Below are positions 13,263-26,326 of a stretch of 64,000 bases of DNA, piece by piece. The stretch comes from Atherix ibis (lineage: Eukaryota > Arthropoda > Insecta > Diptera > Athericidae): the NCBI GenBank assembly GCA_958298945.1, contig OY282610.1, forward strand, positions 53,637,667 to 53,701,666. The letters run 5' to 3'. The position numbers and the translations under genes were made by a program. The first letter of the stretch is position 1. Every line of letters begins with the position of its first letter. Under the pieces are notes generated by a model. That model had not been told where the DNA came from. It did not search any database and was given only the letters and a program-made list of their open reading frames with translations.

Positions 13263-14700
13263 TTGCCTGAAAGTGCACAATCATACCCCAAACAAACATC
13301 TCCAAAAAACCACCATTTTCATAGAGAAAAACAAATTTTAAGAGAAAGTGGACTCAGTGTAATAATTGTTGCCTCCTATTTTTTGAGAAAACTGGGTGCC
13401 TGGTGTAAAAATTGGATTTTCGTGAATATTGTCACAAATTTTCGAATTTTTGTGGTTTTTTGCATATCTTTAGGTGGTCAATTTATTTTGCTTTCAGTAA
13501 ATAAAAAATTTAATTTTAGGCAATTTTTTTTTAATAGTGCTCACAAAAATTTATTCTGAAAGGATATTCCTTTTTCGATCAGGATAATATGGATCTAGAA
13601 GGCTATGTTAAAGTGTATGTAATGAAACCATGAAACAAATTGCCATTTTTATCCAAAAAAGCAAACTTTATTTTTAAAAAAATAAAGCGAACTTTAGGTA
13701 TTTTTTTTTAAAACGCCTGGAAAAAAATTTCCTGTAAGGACTTTTTTAGTCCGATCAGGATAATAATAATAATTATTAGTTTCACATATGTATGCGCATT
13801 AACATCATTAAACAAATTTTCGAAAAAATTTCCTTTTTCATAGAAATATAGAAATTTAAAAAAAAATTTAATGATCTTTTGGCAAATTTTTCTCAAAACT
13901 CCCACCGAAATTTATCGTGACATGTCATTTTCCTTCCAATCATTATATTAAGAGTCATAGAAGGTTTGCCTGAAAGTGTGCAATGACACCACAAAATAAG
14001 TTCTAAAAAACCTTAATTTTTATACAAAAAAAACGAATTTTAATAAAGAAAACAATTAATTTTATGAATTTTTTCTCAAAATCACCAACAAAAATTTATC
14101 CAGAAAGGATATTCTCATTCCAATCGAGAAAATATGTATTGGAGAAGCTTTGCCTGAAAGTGCGCAATGACACCATAAAAACAATTCTAAAAACCTTAAT
14201 TTGTATACAAAAAAAAACGAATTTTAAGAAAGAAAACTATAAATTTTATGAATTTTTTCTCAAAATCACCAACAAAAATTTATCCAGAAAGGATATTCTC
14301 ATTTCAATCGAGAAAATATGTATTGGAGAAGCTTTGCCTGAAAGTACGCAATGACACCATAAAAACAATTCTAAAAACCTTAATTTGTATACAAAAAAAA
14401 AAGAATTTTAATAAAGAAAACAATTAATTTTATGAATTTTTTCTCAAAATCACCAACAAAAATTTATCCAGAAAGGATATTCTCATTCCAATCGAGAAAA
14501 TATGCATTGGAGAAGCTTTGCCTGAAAGTACGCAATGACACCATAAAAACAATTCTTAAAACCTTAATTTTTATACAAAAAAAACGAATTTTAAGAAAGA
14601 AAACCATAAATTTTATGAATTTTTTCTCAAAACCACCAACAAAAATTTATCCAGAAAGAATTTTCTCATTCCAATGAGAATAATATGAATTGGAGAAGCT
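13263..14700 (+). repeat. HOR copy 9: D-X-E-F-G-AA-B/C hybrid (1438 bp)
   Basis: Three classic monomers. It shares a set of rare marks with copy 15, 11,626 bp downstream. These are 'ataaagcgaac' at the end of E, 'aataataataattatt' and 'gaaatatagaaat' in F, and 'aaaataagttct' in G. Confidence 0.95.
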
Positions 14701-15955
14701 TTGCCTGAAAGTGCACAATCATACCCCAAACAAACATCTCCAAAAAACCACCATTTTCATAGAGAAAAACAAATTTTAAGAGAAAGTGGACTCAGTGTAA
14801 TAATTGTTGCCTCCTATTTTTTGAGAAAACTGGGTGCCTGGTGTAAAAATTGGATTTTCGTGAATATTGTCACAAATTTTCGAATTTTTGTGGTTTTTTG
14901 CATAGCTTTAGGTGGTCAATTTATTTTGCTTTCAGTAAATAAAAAATTTAATTTTAGGCAATTTTTTTTTAATAGTGCTCACAAAAATTTATTCTGAAAG
15001 GATATTCCTTTTTCGATCAGGATAATATGGATCTAGAAGGCTATGTTAAAGTGTATGTAATGAAACCATGAAACAAATTGCCATTTTTATCCAAAAAAGC
15101 AAACTTTATTTTTAAAAAAATACAGCGAACTTTAGGTATTTTTTTTTAAAACGCCTGGAAAAATTTTTCCTGTAAGGACTTTTTTAGTCCGATCAGGATA
15201 ATAAGAATAATTATTAGTTTCACATATGTATGCGCATTAACATCATTAAACAAATTTTCGAAAAAATTTCCTTTTTCATAGAAAAATAGAAATTTAAAAA
15301 AAAATTTAATGATCTTTTGGCAAATTTTTCTCAAAACTCCCACCGAAATTTATCGTGACATGTCATTTTCCTTCCAATCATTATATTAAGAGTCATAGAA
15401 GATTTGCCTGAAAGTGTGCAATGACACCACAAAATAAATTCTAAAAAACCTTAATTTTTATAAAAAAAAAACGAATTTTAATAAAGAAAACAATTAATTT
15501 TATGAATTTTTTTTCAAAATCACCAACAAAAATTTATCCAGAAAGGATATTCTCATTCCAATCGAGAAAATATGTATTGGAGAAGCTTTGCCTGAAAGTA
15601 CGCAATGACACCATAAAAACAATTCTAAAAACCTTAATTTGTATACAAAAAAAAAACGAATTTTAAGAAAGAAAACTATAAATTTTATGAATTTTTTCTC
15701 AAAATCACCAACAAAAATTTATCCAAAAATGATATTCTCATTCCAATCGAGAAAATATGCGTTAGAGAAGCTTTGCCTGAAAGTACGCAATGACACCATA
15801 AAAACAATTCTAAAAACCTTAATTTTTATACAAAAAAAATGAATTTTAAGAAAGAAAACCATAAATTTTATGAATTTTTTCTCAAAACCACCAACAAAAA
15901 TTTATCCAGAAAGAATTTTCTCATTCCAATGAGAATAATATGAATTGGAGAAGCT
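14701..15955 (+). repeat. HOR copy 10: D-X-E-F-G-AC (1255 bp)
   Basis: Two classic monomers. It shares marks with copy 16: 'catagcttta' in X (near 14902), 'gaagatttgcctg' in G, 'tttttataaaaaaaaa' in the G tail, 'atccaaaaatgat' and 'atgcgtta' in C. Confidence 0.95.
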
Positions 15956-17208
15956 TTGCCTGAAAGTGCACAATCATACCCCAAACAAACATCTCCAAAA
16001 AACCACCATTTTCATAGAGAAAAACAAATTTTTAAGAGAAAGTGGACTCAGTGTAATAATTGTTGCCTCCTATTTTTTGAGAAAACTGGGTGCCTGGTGT
16101 AAAAATTGGATTTTCGTGAATATTGTCACAAATTTTCGAATTTTTGTGGTTTTTTGCATATCTTTAGGTGGTCAATTTATTTTGCTTTCAGTAAATAAAA
16201 AATTTAATTTTAGGCAATTTTTTTTTAATAGTGCTCACAAAAATTTATTCTGAAAGGATATTCCTTTTTCGATCAGGATAATATGGATCTAGAAGGCTAT
16301 GTTAAAGTGTATGTAATGAAACCATGAAACAAATTGCCATTTTTATCCAAAAAAGCAAATTTTATTTTTAAAAAAATACAGCGAACTTTAGGTATTTTTT
16401 TTTAAAACGCCTGGAAAAAATTTTCCTGTAAGGACTTTTTTAGTCCGATCAGGATAATAAGAATAATTATTAGTTTCACATATGTATGCGCATTAACATC
16501 ATTAAACAAATTTTCGAAAAAATTTCCTTTTTTCATAGAAAAATAGAAATTTAAAAAAAAATTTAATGATCTTTTGGCAAATTTTTCTCAAAACTCCCAC
16601 CGAAATTTATCGTGACATGTCATTTTCCTTCCAATCATTATATTAAGAGTCATAGAAGGTTTGCCTGAAAGTGTGCAATCCACAACACCACAAAATAAAT
16701 TCTAAAAAACCTTAATTTTTATACAAAAAAAAACGAATTTTAATAAAGAAAACAATTAATTTTATGAATTTTTTCTCAAAATCACCAACAAAAATTTATC
16801 CAGAAAGGATATTCTCATTCCAATCGAGAAAATATGTATTGGAGAAGCTTTGCCTGAAAGTACACAATGACACCATAAAAACAATTCTAAAAACCTTAAT
16901 TTGTATACAAAAAAAAACGAATTTTAAGAAAGAAAACTATAAATTTTATGAATTTTTTCTCAAAATCACCAACAAAAATTTATCCAGAAATGATATTCTC
17001 ATTCCAATCGAGAAAATATGCATTGGAGAAGCTTTGCCTGAAAGTACGCAATGACACCATAAAAACAATTCTAAAAACCTTAATTTTTATACAAAAAAAA
17101 TGAATTTTAAGAAAGAAAACCATAAATTTTATGAATTTTTTCTCAAAACCACCAACAAAAATTTATCTAGAAAGAATTTTCTCATAAATAATTCATAAAA
17201 TTTATGGA
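15956..17208 (+). repeat. HOR copy 11a: D-X-E-F-G-AC then truncated D (1253 bp)
   Basis: Homologue of copy 6a. It has the 'ccacaaca' G variant (about 16680), the 'gtacacaatg' A monomer, then a D broken at the same base with the same filler (17186-17208). One extra T in 'caaatttttaagag' near 16031 shifts the recurring frame. Confidence 0.92.
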
Positions 17209-17211
17209 ACA
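17182..17211 (+). repeat. D/X deletion junction with inverted filler (copy 11)
   Basis: Same breakpoints and same filler as at 8831-8860; the inverted 18 bases lie at 17190-17207. The offset between the two junctions is 8,351 bp. One event followed by duplication is far more likely than two identical events. Confidence 0.88.
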
Positions 17212-19285
17212 AAAATTTATTCTGAAAGGATATTCCTTTTTCGATCAGGATAATATGGATCTAGAAGGCTATGTTAAAGTGTATGTAATGAAACCATGAA
17301 ACAAATTGCCATTTTTATCCAAAAAAGCAAACTTTATTTTTAAAAAAATACAGCGAACTTTAGGTATTTTTTTTTAAAACGCCTGGAAAAAATTTTCCTG
17401 TAAGGACTTTTTTAGTCCGATCAGGATAATAAGAATAATTATTAGTTTCACATATGTATGCGCATTAACATCGTTAAACAAATTTTCGAAAAAATTTCCT
17501 TTTTCATAGAAAAATAGAAATTTAAAAAAAAATTTAATGATCTTTTGGCAAATTTTTCTCAAAACTCCCACCGAAATTTATCGTGACATGTCATTTTCCT
17601 TCCAATCATTATATTAAGAGTCATAGAAGGTTTGCCTGAAAGTGTGCAATGACACCACAAAATAAATTCTAAAAAACCTTAATTTTTATACAAAAAAAAC
17701 GAATTTTAATAAAGAAAACAATTAATTTTATGAATTTTTTCTCAAAATCACCAACAAAAATTTATCCAGAAAGGATATTCTCATTCCAATCGAAAAAATA
17801 TGTATTGGAGAAGCTTTGCCTGAAAGTACGCAATGACACCATAAAAACAATTCTAAAAACCTTAATTTGTATACAAAAAAAAAACGAATTTTAAGAAAGA
17901 AAACTATAAATTTTATGAATTTTTTCTCAAAATCACCAACAAAAATTTATCCAGAAAGGATATTCTCATTCCAATCGAGAAAATATGTATTGGAGAAGCT
18001 TTGCCTGAAAGTACGCAATGACACCATAAAAACAATTCTAAAAACCTTAATTTGTATACAAAAAAAAACGAATTTCAGGAAAGAAAACTATAAATTTTAT
18101 GAATTTTTTCTCAAAATCACCAACAAAAATTTATCCAGAAAGGATATTCTCATTCCAATCGCAAAAATATGCATTGGAGAAGCTTTGCCTAAAAGTACGC
18201 AATGACACCATAAAAACCGTTCTAAAAACCTTAATTTTTATACAAAAAAAACGAATTTTAATAAAGAAAACAATTAATTTTATGAATTTTTTCTCAAAAT
18301 CACCAACAAAAATTTATCCAGAAAGGATATTCTCATTCCAATCGAGAAAATATGCATTGGAGAAGCTTTGCCTAAAAGTACGCAATGACACCATAAAAAC
18401 CGTTCTAAAAACCTTAATTTTTATACAAAAAAAACGAATTTTAAGAAAGAAAACCATAAATTTTATGAATTTTTTCTCAAAATCACCAACAAAAATTTAT
18501 CCAGAAAGGATATTCTCATTCCAATCGAGAAAATATGTATTGGAGAAGCTTTGCCTGAAAGTACGCAATGACACCATAAAAACAATTCTAAAAACCTTAA
18601 TTTGTATACAAAAAAAAACGAATTTTAGGAAAGAAAACTATAAATTTTATGAATTTTTTCTCAAAATCACCAACAAAAATTTATCCAGAAATGATATTCT
18701 CATTCCAATCGAGAAAATATGCATTGGAGAAGCTTTGCCTGAAAGTACGCAATGACACCATAAAAACAATTCTAAAAACCTTAATTTTTATACAAAAAAA
18801 ATGAATTTTAAGAAAGAAAACCATAAACTTTATGAATTTTTTCTCAAAATCACCAACAAAAATTTATCCAGAAAGGATATTCTCATTCCAATCGAGAAAA
18901 TATGTATTGGAGAAGCTTTGCCTAAAAGTACGCAATGACACCATAAAAACAATTCTAAAAACCTTAATTTGTATACAAAAAAAAAACGAATTTTAAGAAA
19001 GAAAACTATAAATTTTATGAATTTTTTCTCAAAATCACCAACAAAAATTTATCCAGAAATGATATTCTCATTCCAATCGAGAAAAAATGCATTGGAGAAG
19101 CTTTGCCTGAAAGTACGCAATGACACCATAAAAACAATTCTAAAAACCTTAATTTTTATACAAAAAAAATGAATTTTAAGAAAGAAAACCATAAATTTTA
19201 TGAATTTTTTCTCAAAACCACCAACAAAAATTTATCCAGAAAGAATTTTCTCATTCCAATGAGAATAATATGAATTGGAGAAGCT
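17209..19285 (+). repeat. HOR copy 11b: E-F-G-AABBACAC, lacking X and most of D (2077 bp)
   Basis: Longest classic run in the window, with eight monomers. The order A-A-B-B-A-C-A-C contains an internal C followed by A, which breaks the usual rule that C is followed by D. G is the normal type here, unlike copy 6b, so homology with the copy 6 region ends between E/F and G. Confidence 0.92.
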
Positions 19286-21273
19286 TTGCCTGAAAGTGCA
19301 CAATCATACCCCAAACAAACATCTCCAAAAAACCACCATTTTCATAGAGAAAAACAAATTTTAAGAGAAAGTGGACTCAGTGTAATAATTGTTGCCTCCT
19401 ATTTTTTGAGAAAACTGGGTGCCTGGTGTAAAAATTGGATTTTCGTGAATATTGTCACAAATTTTCGAATTTTTGTGGTTTTTTGCATATCTTTAGGTGG
19501 TCAATTTATTTTGCTTTCAGTAAATAAAAAATTTAATTTTAGGCAATTTTTTTTTAATAGTGCTCACAAAAATTTATTCTGAAAGGATATTCCTTTTTCG
19601 ATCAGGATAATATGGATCTAGAAGGCTATGTTAAAGTGTATGTAATGAAACCATGAAACAAATTGCCATTTTTATCCAAAAAAGCAAACTTTATTTTTAA
19701 AAAAATACAGCGAACTTTAGGTATTTTTTTTTAAAACGCCTGGAAAAAATTTCCTGTAAGGACATTTTTAGTCCGATCAGGATAATAAGAATAATTATTA
19801 GTTTCACATATGTATGCGCATTAACATCATTAAACAAATTTTCGAAAAAATTTCCTTTTTCATAGAAAAATAGAAATTTAAAAAAAAATTTAATGATCTT
19901 TTGGCAAATTTTTCTCAAAACTCCCACCGAAATTTATCGTGACATGTCATTTTCCTTCCAATCATTATATTAAGAGTCATAGAAGGTTTGCCTGAAAGTG
20001 TGCAATGACACCACAAAATAAATTCTAAAAAACCTTAATTTTTATACAAAAAAAACGAATTTTAATAAAGAAAACAATTAATTTTATGAATTTTTTCTCA
20101 AAATCACCAACAAAAATTTATCCAGAAAGGATATTCTCATTCCAATCGAGAAAATATGTATTGGAGAAGCTTTGCCTGATAGTACGCAATGACACCATAA
20201 AAACAATTCTAAAAACCTTAATTTGTATACAAAAAAAAACGAATTTTAAGAAAGAAAACTATAAATTTTATGAATTTTTTCTCAAAATCACCAACAAAAA
20301 TTTATCCAGAAAGGATATTCTCATTCCAATCGAGAAAATATGTATTGGAGAAGCTTTGCCTGAAAGTACGCAATGACACCATAAAAACAATTCTAAAAAC
20401 CTTAATTTGTATACAAAAAAAAACGAATTTTAGGAAAGAAAACTATAAATTTTATGAATTTTTTCTCAAAATCACCAACAAAAATTTATCCAGAAAGGAT
20501 ATTCTCATTCCAATCGAGAAAATATGCATTGGAGAAGCTTTGCCTAAAATTACGCAATGACACCATAAAAACCGTTCTAAAAACCTTAATTTTTATACAA
20601 AAAAAAACGAATTTTAATAAAGAAAACAATTAATTTAATGAATTTTTTCTCAAAATCACCAACAAAAATTTATCCAGAAAGGATATTCTCATTCCAATCG
20701 AGAAAATATGCATTGGAGAAGCTTTGCCTAAAAGTACGCAATGACACCATAAAAATCGTTCTAAAAACCTTAATTTTTATACAAAAAAAACGAATTTTAA
20801 GAAAGAAAACCATAAATTTTATGAATTTTTTCTCAAAATCACCAACAAAAATTTATCCAGAAAGGATATTCTCATTCCAATCGAGAAAATATGTATTGGA
20901 GAAGCTTTGCCTAAAAGTACGCAATGACACCATAAAAACAATTCTAAAAACCTTAATTTGTATACAAAAAAAAACGAATTTTAAGAAAGAAAACTATAAA
21001 TTTTATGAATTTTTTCTCAAAATCACCAACAAAAATTTATCCAGAAATGATATTCTCATTCCAATCGAGAAAATATGCATTGGAGAAGCTTTGCCTGAAA
21101 GTACGCAATGACACCATAAAAACAATTCTAAAAACCTTAATTTTTATACAAAAAAAATGAATTTTAAGAAAGAAAACCATAAATTTTATGAATTTTTTCT
21201 CAAAACCACCAACAAAAATTTATCTAGAAAGAATTTTCTCATTCCAATGAGTATAATATGAATTGGAGAAGCT
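19286..21273 (+). repeat. HOR copy 12: D-X-E-F-G-AABBAC (1988 bp)
   Basis: Six classic monomers in the same order as copy 7. F has the shorter 'ggaaaaaatttcctg' and a private 'ggacatttttagtcc' near 19760, which alters the loop of the F hairpin. Confidence 0.95.
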
Positions 21274-22710
21274 TTGCCTGAAAGTGCACAATCATACTCC
21301 AAACAAACATCTCCAAAAAACCACCATTTTCATAGAGAAAAACAAATTTTAAGAGAAAGTGGACTCAGTGTAATAATTGTTGCCTCCTATTTTTTGAGAA
21401 AACTGGGTGCCTGGTGTAAAAATTGGATTTTCGTGAATATTGTCACAAATTTTCGAATTTTGGTGGTTTTTTGCATATCTTTAGGTGGTCAATTTATTTT
21501 GCTTTCAGTAAATAAAAAATTTAATTTTAGGCAATTTTTTTTTAATAGTGCTCACAAAAATTTATTCTGAAAGGATATTCCTTTTCGATCAGGATAATAT
21601 GGATCTAGAAGGCTATGTTAAAGTGTATGTAATGAAACCATGAAACAAATTGCCATTTTTATCCAAAAAAGCAAACTTTATTTGTACAAAAAATAAAGCG
21701 AACTTTAGGTATTTTTTTTTAAAACGCCTGGAAAAAATTTTTCTGTAAGGACTTTTTTAGTCCGATCAGGATAATAAGAATAATTATTAGTTTCACATAT
21801 GTATGCGCATTAACATCATTAAACAAATTTTCGAAAAAATTTCCTTTTTCATAGAAAAATAGAAATTTAAAAAAAAATTTAATGATCTTTTGGCAAATTT
21901 TTCTCAAAACTCCCACCGAAATTTATCGTGACATGTCATTTTCCTTCCAATCATTATATTAAGAGTCATAGAAGGTTTGCCTGAAAGTGTGCAATGACAC
22001 CACAAAATAAATTCTAAAAAACCTTAATTTTTATACAAAAAAAAACGAATTTTAATAAAGAAAACAATTAATTTTATGAATTTTTTCTCAAAATCACCAA
22101 CAAAAATTTATCCAGAAAGGATATTCTCATTCCAATCGAGAAAATATGTATTGGATAAGCTTTGCCTGAAAGTACGCAATGACACCATAAAAACAATTCT
22201 AAAAACCTTAATTTGTATACAAAAAAAGCGAATTTTAAGAAAGAAAACTATAAAGTTTATGAATTTTTTCTCAAAATCACCAACAAAAATTTATCCAGAA
22301 AGGATATTCTCATTCCAATCGAGAAAATATGCATTGGAGAAGCTTTGCCTAAAAGTACGCAATAACACCATAAAAACCGTTCTAAAAACCTTAATTTTTA
22401 TACAAAAAAAACGAATTTTAAGAAAGAAAACCATAAATTTTATGAATTTTTTCTCAAAATCACCAACAAAAATTTATCCAGAAATGATATTCTCATTCCA
22501 ATCGAGAAAATATGCATTGGAGAAGCTTTGCCTGAAAGTACGCAATGACACCATAAAAACAATTCTAAAAACCTTAATTTTTATACAAAAAAAATGAATT
22601 TTAAGAAAGAAAACCATAAATTTTATGCATTTTTTCTCAAAACCACCAACAAAAATTTATCCAGAAAGAATTTTCTCATTCCAATGAGAATAATATGAAT
22701 TGGAGAAGCT
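21274..22710 (+). repeat. HOR copy 13: D-X-E-F-G-ABC (1437 bp)
   Basis: Three classic monomers. D carries 'catactccaaac', shared with copy 7. E has private changes: 'ttccttttcgatc' (one T fewer, near 21579) and 'tttgtacaaaaaataaagcg' near 21681. Confidence 0.95.
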
Positions 22711-24888
22711 TTGCCTGAAAGTGCACAATCATACCCCAAACAAACATCTCCAAAAAACCACCATTTTCATAGAGAAAAACAAATTTTAAGAGAAAGTGGA
22801 CTCAGTGTAATAATTGTTGCCTCCTATTTTTTGAGAAAACTGGGTGCCTGGTGTAAAAATTGGATTTTCGTGAATATTGTCAAAAATTTTCGAATTTTTG
22901 TGGTTTTTTGCATAACTTTAGGTGGTCAATTTATTTTGCTTTCAGTAAATAAAAAATTTAATTTTAGGCAATTTTTTTTTAATAGTGCTCACAAAAATTT
23001 ATTCTGAAAGGATATTCCTTTTTCGATCAGGATAATATGGATCTAGAAGGCTATGTTAAAATGTATGTAATGAAACCATGAAACAAATTGCCATTTTTAT
23101 CCAAAAAAGCAAACTTTATTTTTAAAAAAATACAGCGAACTTTAGGTATTTTTTTTTAAAACGCCTGGAAAAAATTTTCCTGTAAGGACTTTTTTAGTCC
23201 GATCAGGATAATAAGAATAATTATTAGTTTCACATATGTATGCGCATTAACATCATTAAACAAATTTTCGAAAAAATTTCCTTTTTCATAGAAAAATAGA
23301 AATTTAAAAAAAAATTTAATGATCTTTTGGCAAATTTTTCTCAAAACTCCCACCGAAATTTATCGTGACATGTCATTTTCCTTCCAATCATTATATTAAG
23401 AGTCATAGAAGGTTTGCCTGAAAGTGTGCAATCCACAACACCACAAAATAAATTCTAAAAAACCTTAATTTTTATACAAAAAAAACGAATTTTAATAAAG
23501 AAAACAATTAATTTTATGAATTTTTTCTCAAAATCACCAACAAAAATTTATCCAGAAAGGATATTCTCATTCCAATCGAGAAAATATGTATTGGAGAAGC
23601 TTTGCCTGAAAGTACGCAATGACACCATAAAAACAATTCTAAAAACCTTAATTTGTATACAAAAAAAAACGAATTTTAAGAAAGAAAACTATAAATTTTA
23701 TGAATTTTTTCTCAAAATCACCAACAAAAATTTATCCAAAAATGATATTCTCATTCCAATCGAGAAAATATGCATTGGAGAAGCTTTGCCTGAAAGTACG
23801 CAATGACACCATAAAAACAATTCTAAAAACCTTAATTTGTATACAAAAAAAAACGAATTTTAAGAAAGAAAACTATAAATTTTATGAATTTTTTCTCAAA
23901 ATCACCAACAAAAATTTATCCAGAAAGGATATTCTCATTCCAATCGAGAAAATATGTATTGGAGAAGCTTTGCCTGAAAGTACGCAATGACACCATAAAA
24001 ACAATTCTAAAAACCTTAATTTGTATACAAAAAAAAAACGAATTTTAATAAAGAAAACAATTAATTTTATGAATTTTTTCTCAAAATCACCAACAAAAAT
24101 TTATCCAGAAAGGATATTCTCATTCCAATCGAGAAAATATGCATTGGAGAAGCTTTGCCTAAAAGTACGCAATGACACCATAAAAACCGTTCTAAAAACC
24201 TTAATTTTTATACAAAAAAAAACGAATTTTAAGAAAGAAAACAATTAATTTTATGAATTTTTTCTCAAAATCACCAACAAAAATTTATCCAGAAAGGATA
24301 TTCTCATTCCAATCGAAAAAATATGCATTGGAGAAGCTTTGCCTAAAAGTACGCAATGACACCATAAAAACCGTTCTAAAAACCTTAATTTTTATACAAA
24401 AAAAACGAATTTTAAGAAAGAAAACCATAAATTTTATGAATTTTTTCTCAAAATCACCAACAAAAATTTATCCAGAAAGGATATTCTCATTCCAATCGAA
24501 AAAATATGTATTGGAGAAGCTTTGCCTGGAAGTACGCAATGACACCATAAAAACAATTCTAAAAACCTTAATTTGTATACAAAAAAAAACGAATTTTAAG
24601 AAAGAAAACCATAAATTTTATGAATTTTTTCTCAAAATCACCAACAAAAATTTATCCAGCAATGATATTCTTATTCCAATCGAGAAAATATGCATTGGAG
24701 AAGCTTTGCCTGAAAGTACGCAATGACACCATAAAAACAATTCTAAAAACCTTAATTTTTATACAAAAAAAATGAATTTTAAGAAAGAAAACCATAAATT
24801 TTATGAATTTTTTCTCAAAACCACCAACAAAAATTTATCCAGAAAGAATTTTCTCATTCCAATGAGAATAATATGAATTGGAGAAGCT
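22711..24888 (+). repeat. HOR copy 14: D-X-E-F-G-ACABBAC (2178 bp)
   Basis: Seven classic monomers. The second (about 23700) is C-like at its start ('aaaatgat', 'tgcattgg') but has an A-type tail ('tttgtatac'). G carries the 'ccacaaca' variant near 23431, adding four bases. Private changes include 'gtcaaaaatttt' and 'cataacttta' in X. Confidence 0.94.
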
Positions 24889-26326
24889 TTGCCTGAAAGT
24901 GCACAATCATACCCCAAACAAACATCTCCAAAAAACCACCATTTTCATAGAGAAAAACAAATTTTAAGAGAAAGTGGACTCAGTGTAATAATTGTTGCCT
25001 CCTATTTTTTGAGAAAACTGGGTGCCTGGTGTAAAAATTGGATTTTCGTGAATATTGTCACAAATTTTCGAATTTTTGTGGTTTTTTGCATATCTTTAGG
25101 TGGTCAATTTATTTTGCTTTCAGTAAATAAAAAATTTAATTTTAGGCAATTTTTTTTTAATAGTGCTCACAAAAATTTATTCTGAAAGGATATTCCTTTT
25201 TCGATCAGGATAATATGGATCTAGAAGGCTATGTTAAAGTGTATGTAATGAAACCATGAAACAAATTGCCATTTTTATCCAAAAAAGCAAACTTTATTTT
25301 AAAAAAAATAAAGCGAACTTTAGGTATTTTTTTTTAAAACGCCTGGAAAAAAATTTCCTGTAAGGACTTTTTTAGTCCGATCAGGATAATAATAATAATT
25401 ATTAGTTTCACATATGTATGCGCATTAACATCATTAAACAAATTTTCGAAAAAATTTCCTTTTTCATAGAAATATAGAAATTTAAAAAAAAATTTAATGA
25501 TCTTTTGGCAAATTTTTCTCAAAACTCCCACCGAAATTTATCGTGACATGTCATTTTCCTTCCAATCATTATATTAAGAGTCATAGAAGGTTTGCCTGAA
25601 AGTGTGCAATGACACCACAAAATAAGTTCTAAAAAACCTTAATTTTTATACAAAAAAAACGAATTTTAATAAAGAAAACAATTAATTTTATGAATTTTTT
25701 CTCAAAATCACCAACAAAAATTTATCCAGAAAGGATATTCTCATTCCAATCGAGAAAATATGTATTGGAGAAGCTTTGCCTGAAAGTACGCAATGACACC
25801 ATAAAAACAATTCTAAAAACCTTAATTTGTATACAAAAAAAAACGAATTTTAAGAAAGAAAACTATAAATTTTATGAATTTTTTCTCAAAATCACCAACA
25901 AAAATTTATCCAGAAAGGATATTCTCATTCCAATCGAGAAAATATATATTGGAGAAGCTTTGCCTGAAAGTACGCAATGACACCATAAAAACAATTCTAA
26001 AAACCTTAATTTGTATACAAAAAAAAACGAATTTTAATAAAGAAAACAATTAATTTTATGAATTTTTTCTCAAAATCACCAACAAAAATTTATCCAGAAA
26101 GGATATTCTCATTCCAATCGAAAAAATATGCATTGGAGAAGCTTTGCCTAAAAGTACGCAATGACACCATAAAAACCGTTCTAAAAACCTTAATTTTTAT
26201 ACAAAAAAAACGAATTTTAAGAAAGAAAACCATAAATTTTATGAATTTTTTCTCAAAACCACCAACAAAAATTTATCCAGAAAGAATTTTCTCATTCCAA
26301 TGAGAATAATATGAATTGGAGAAGCT
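24889..26326 (+). repeat. HOR copy 15: D-X-E-F-G-AAB (1438 bp)
   Basis: Three classic monomers, with B directly preceding D. It is the duplicate of copy 9 and shares 'ataaagcgaac', 'aataataataattatt', 'gaaatatagaaat' and 'aaaataagttct'. Confidence 0.95.
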
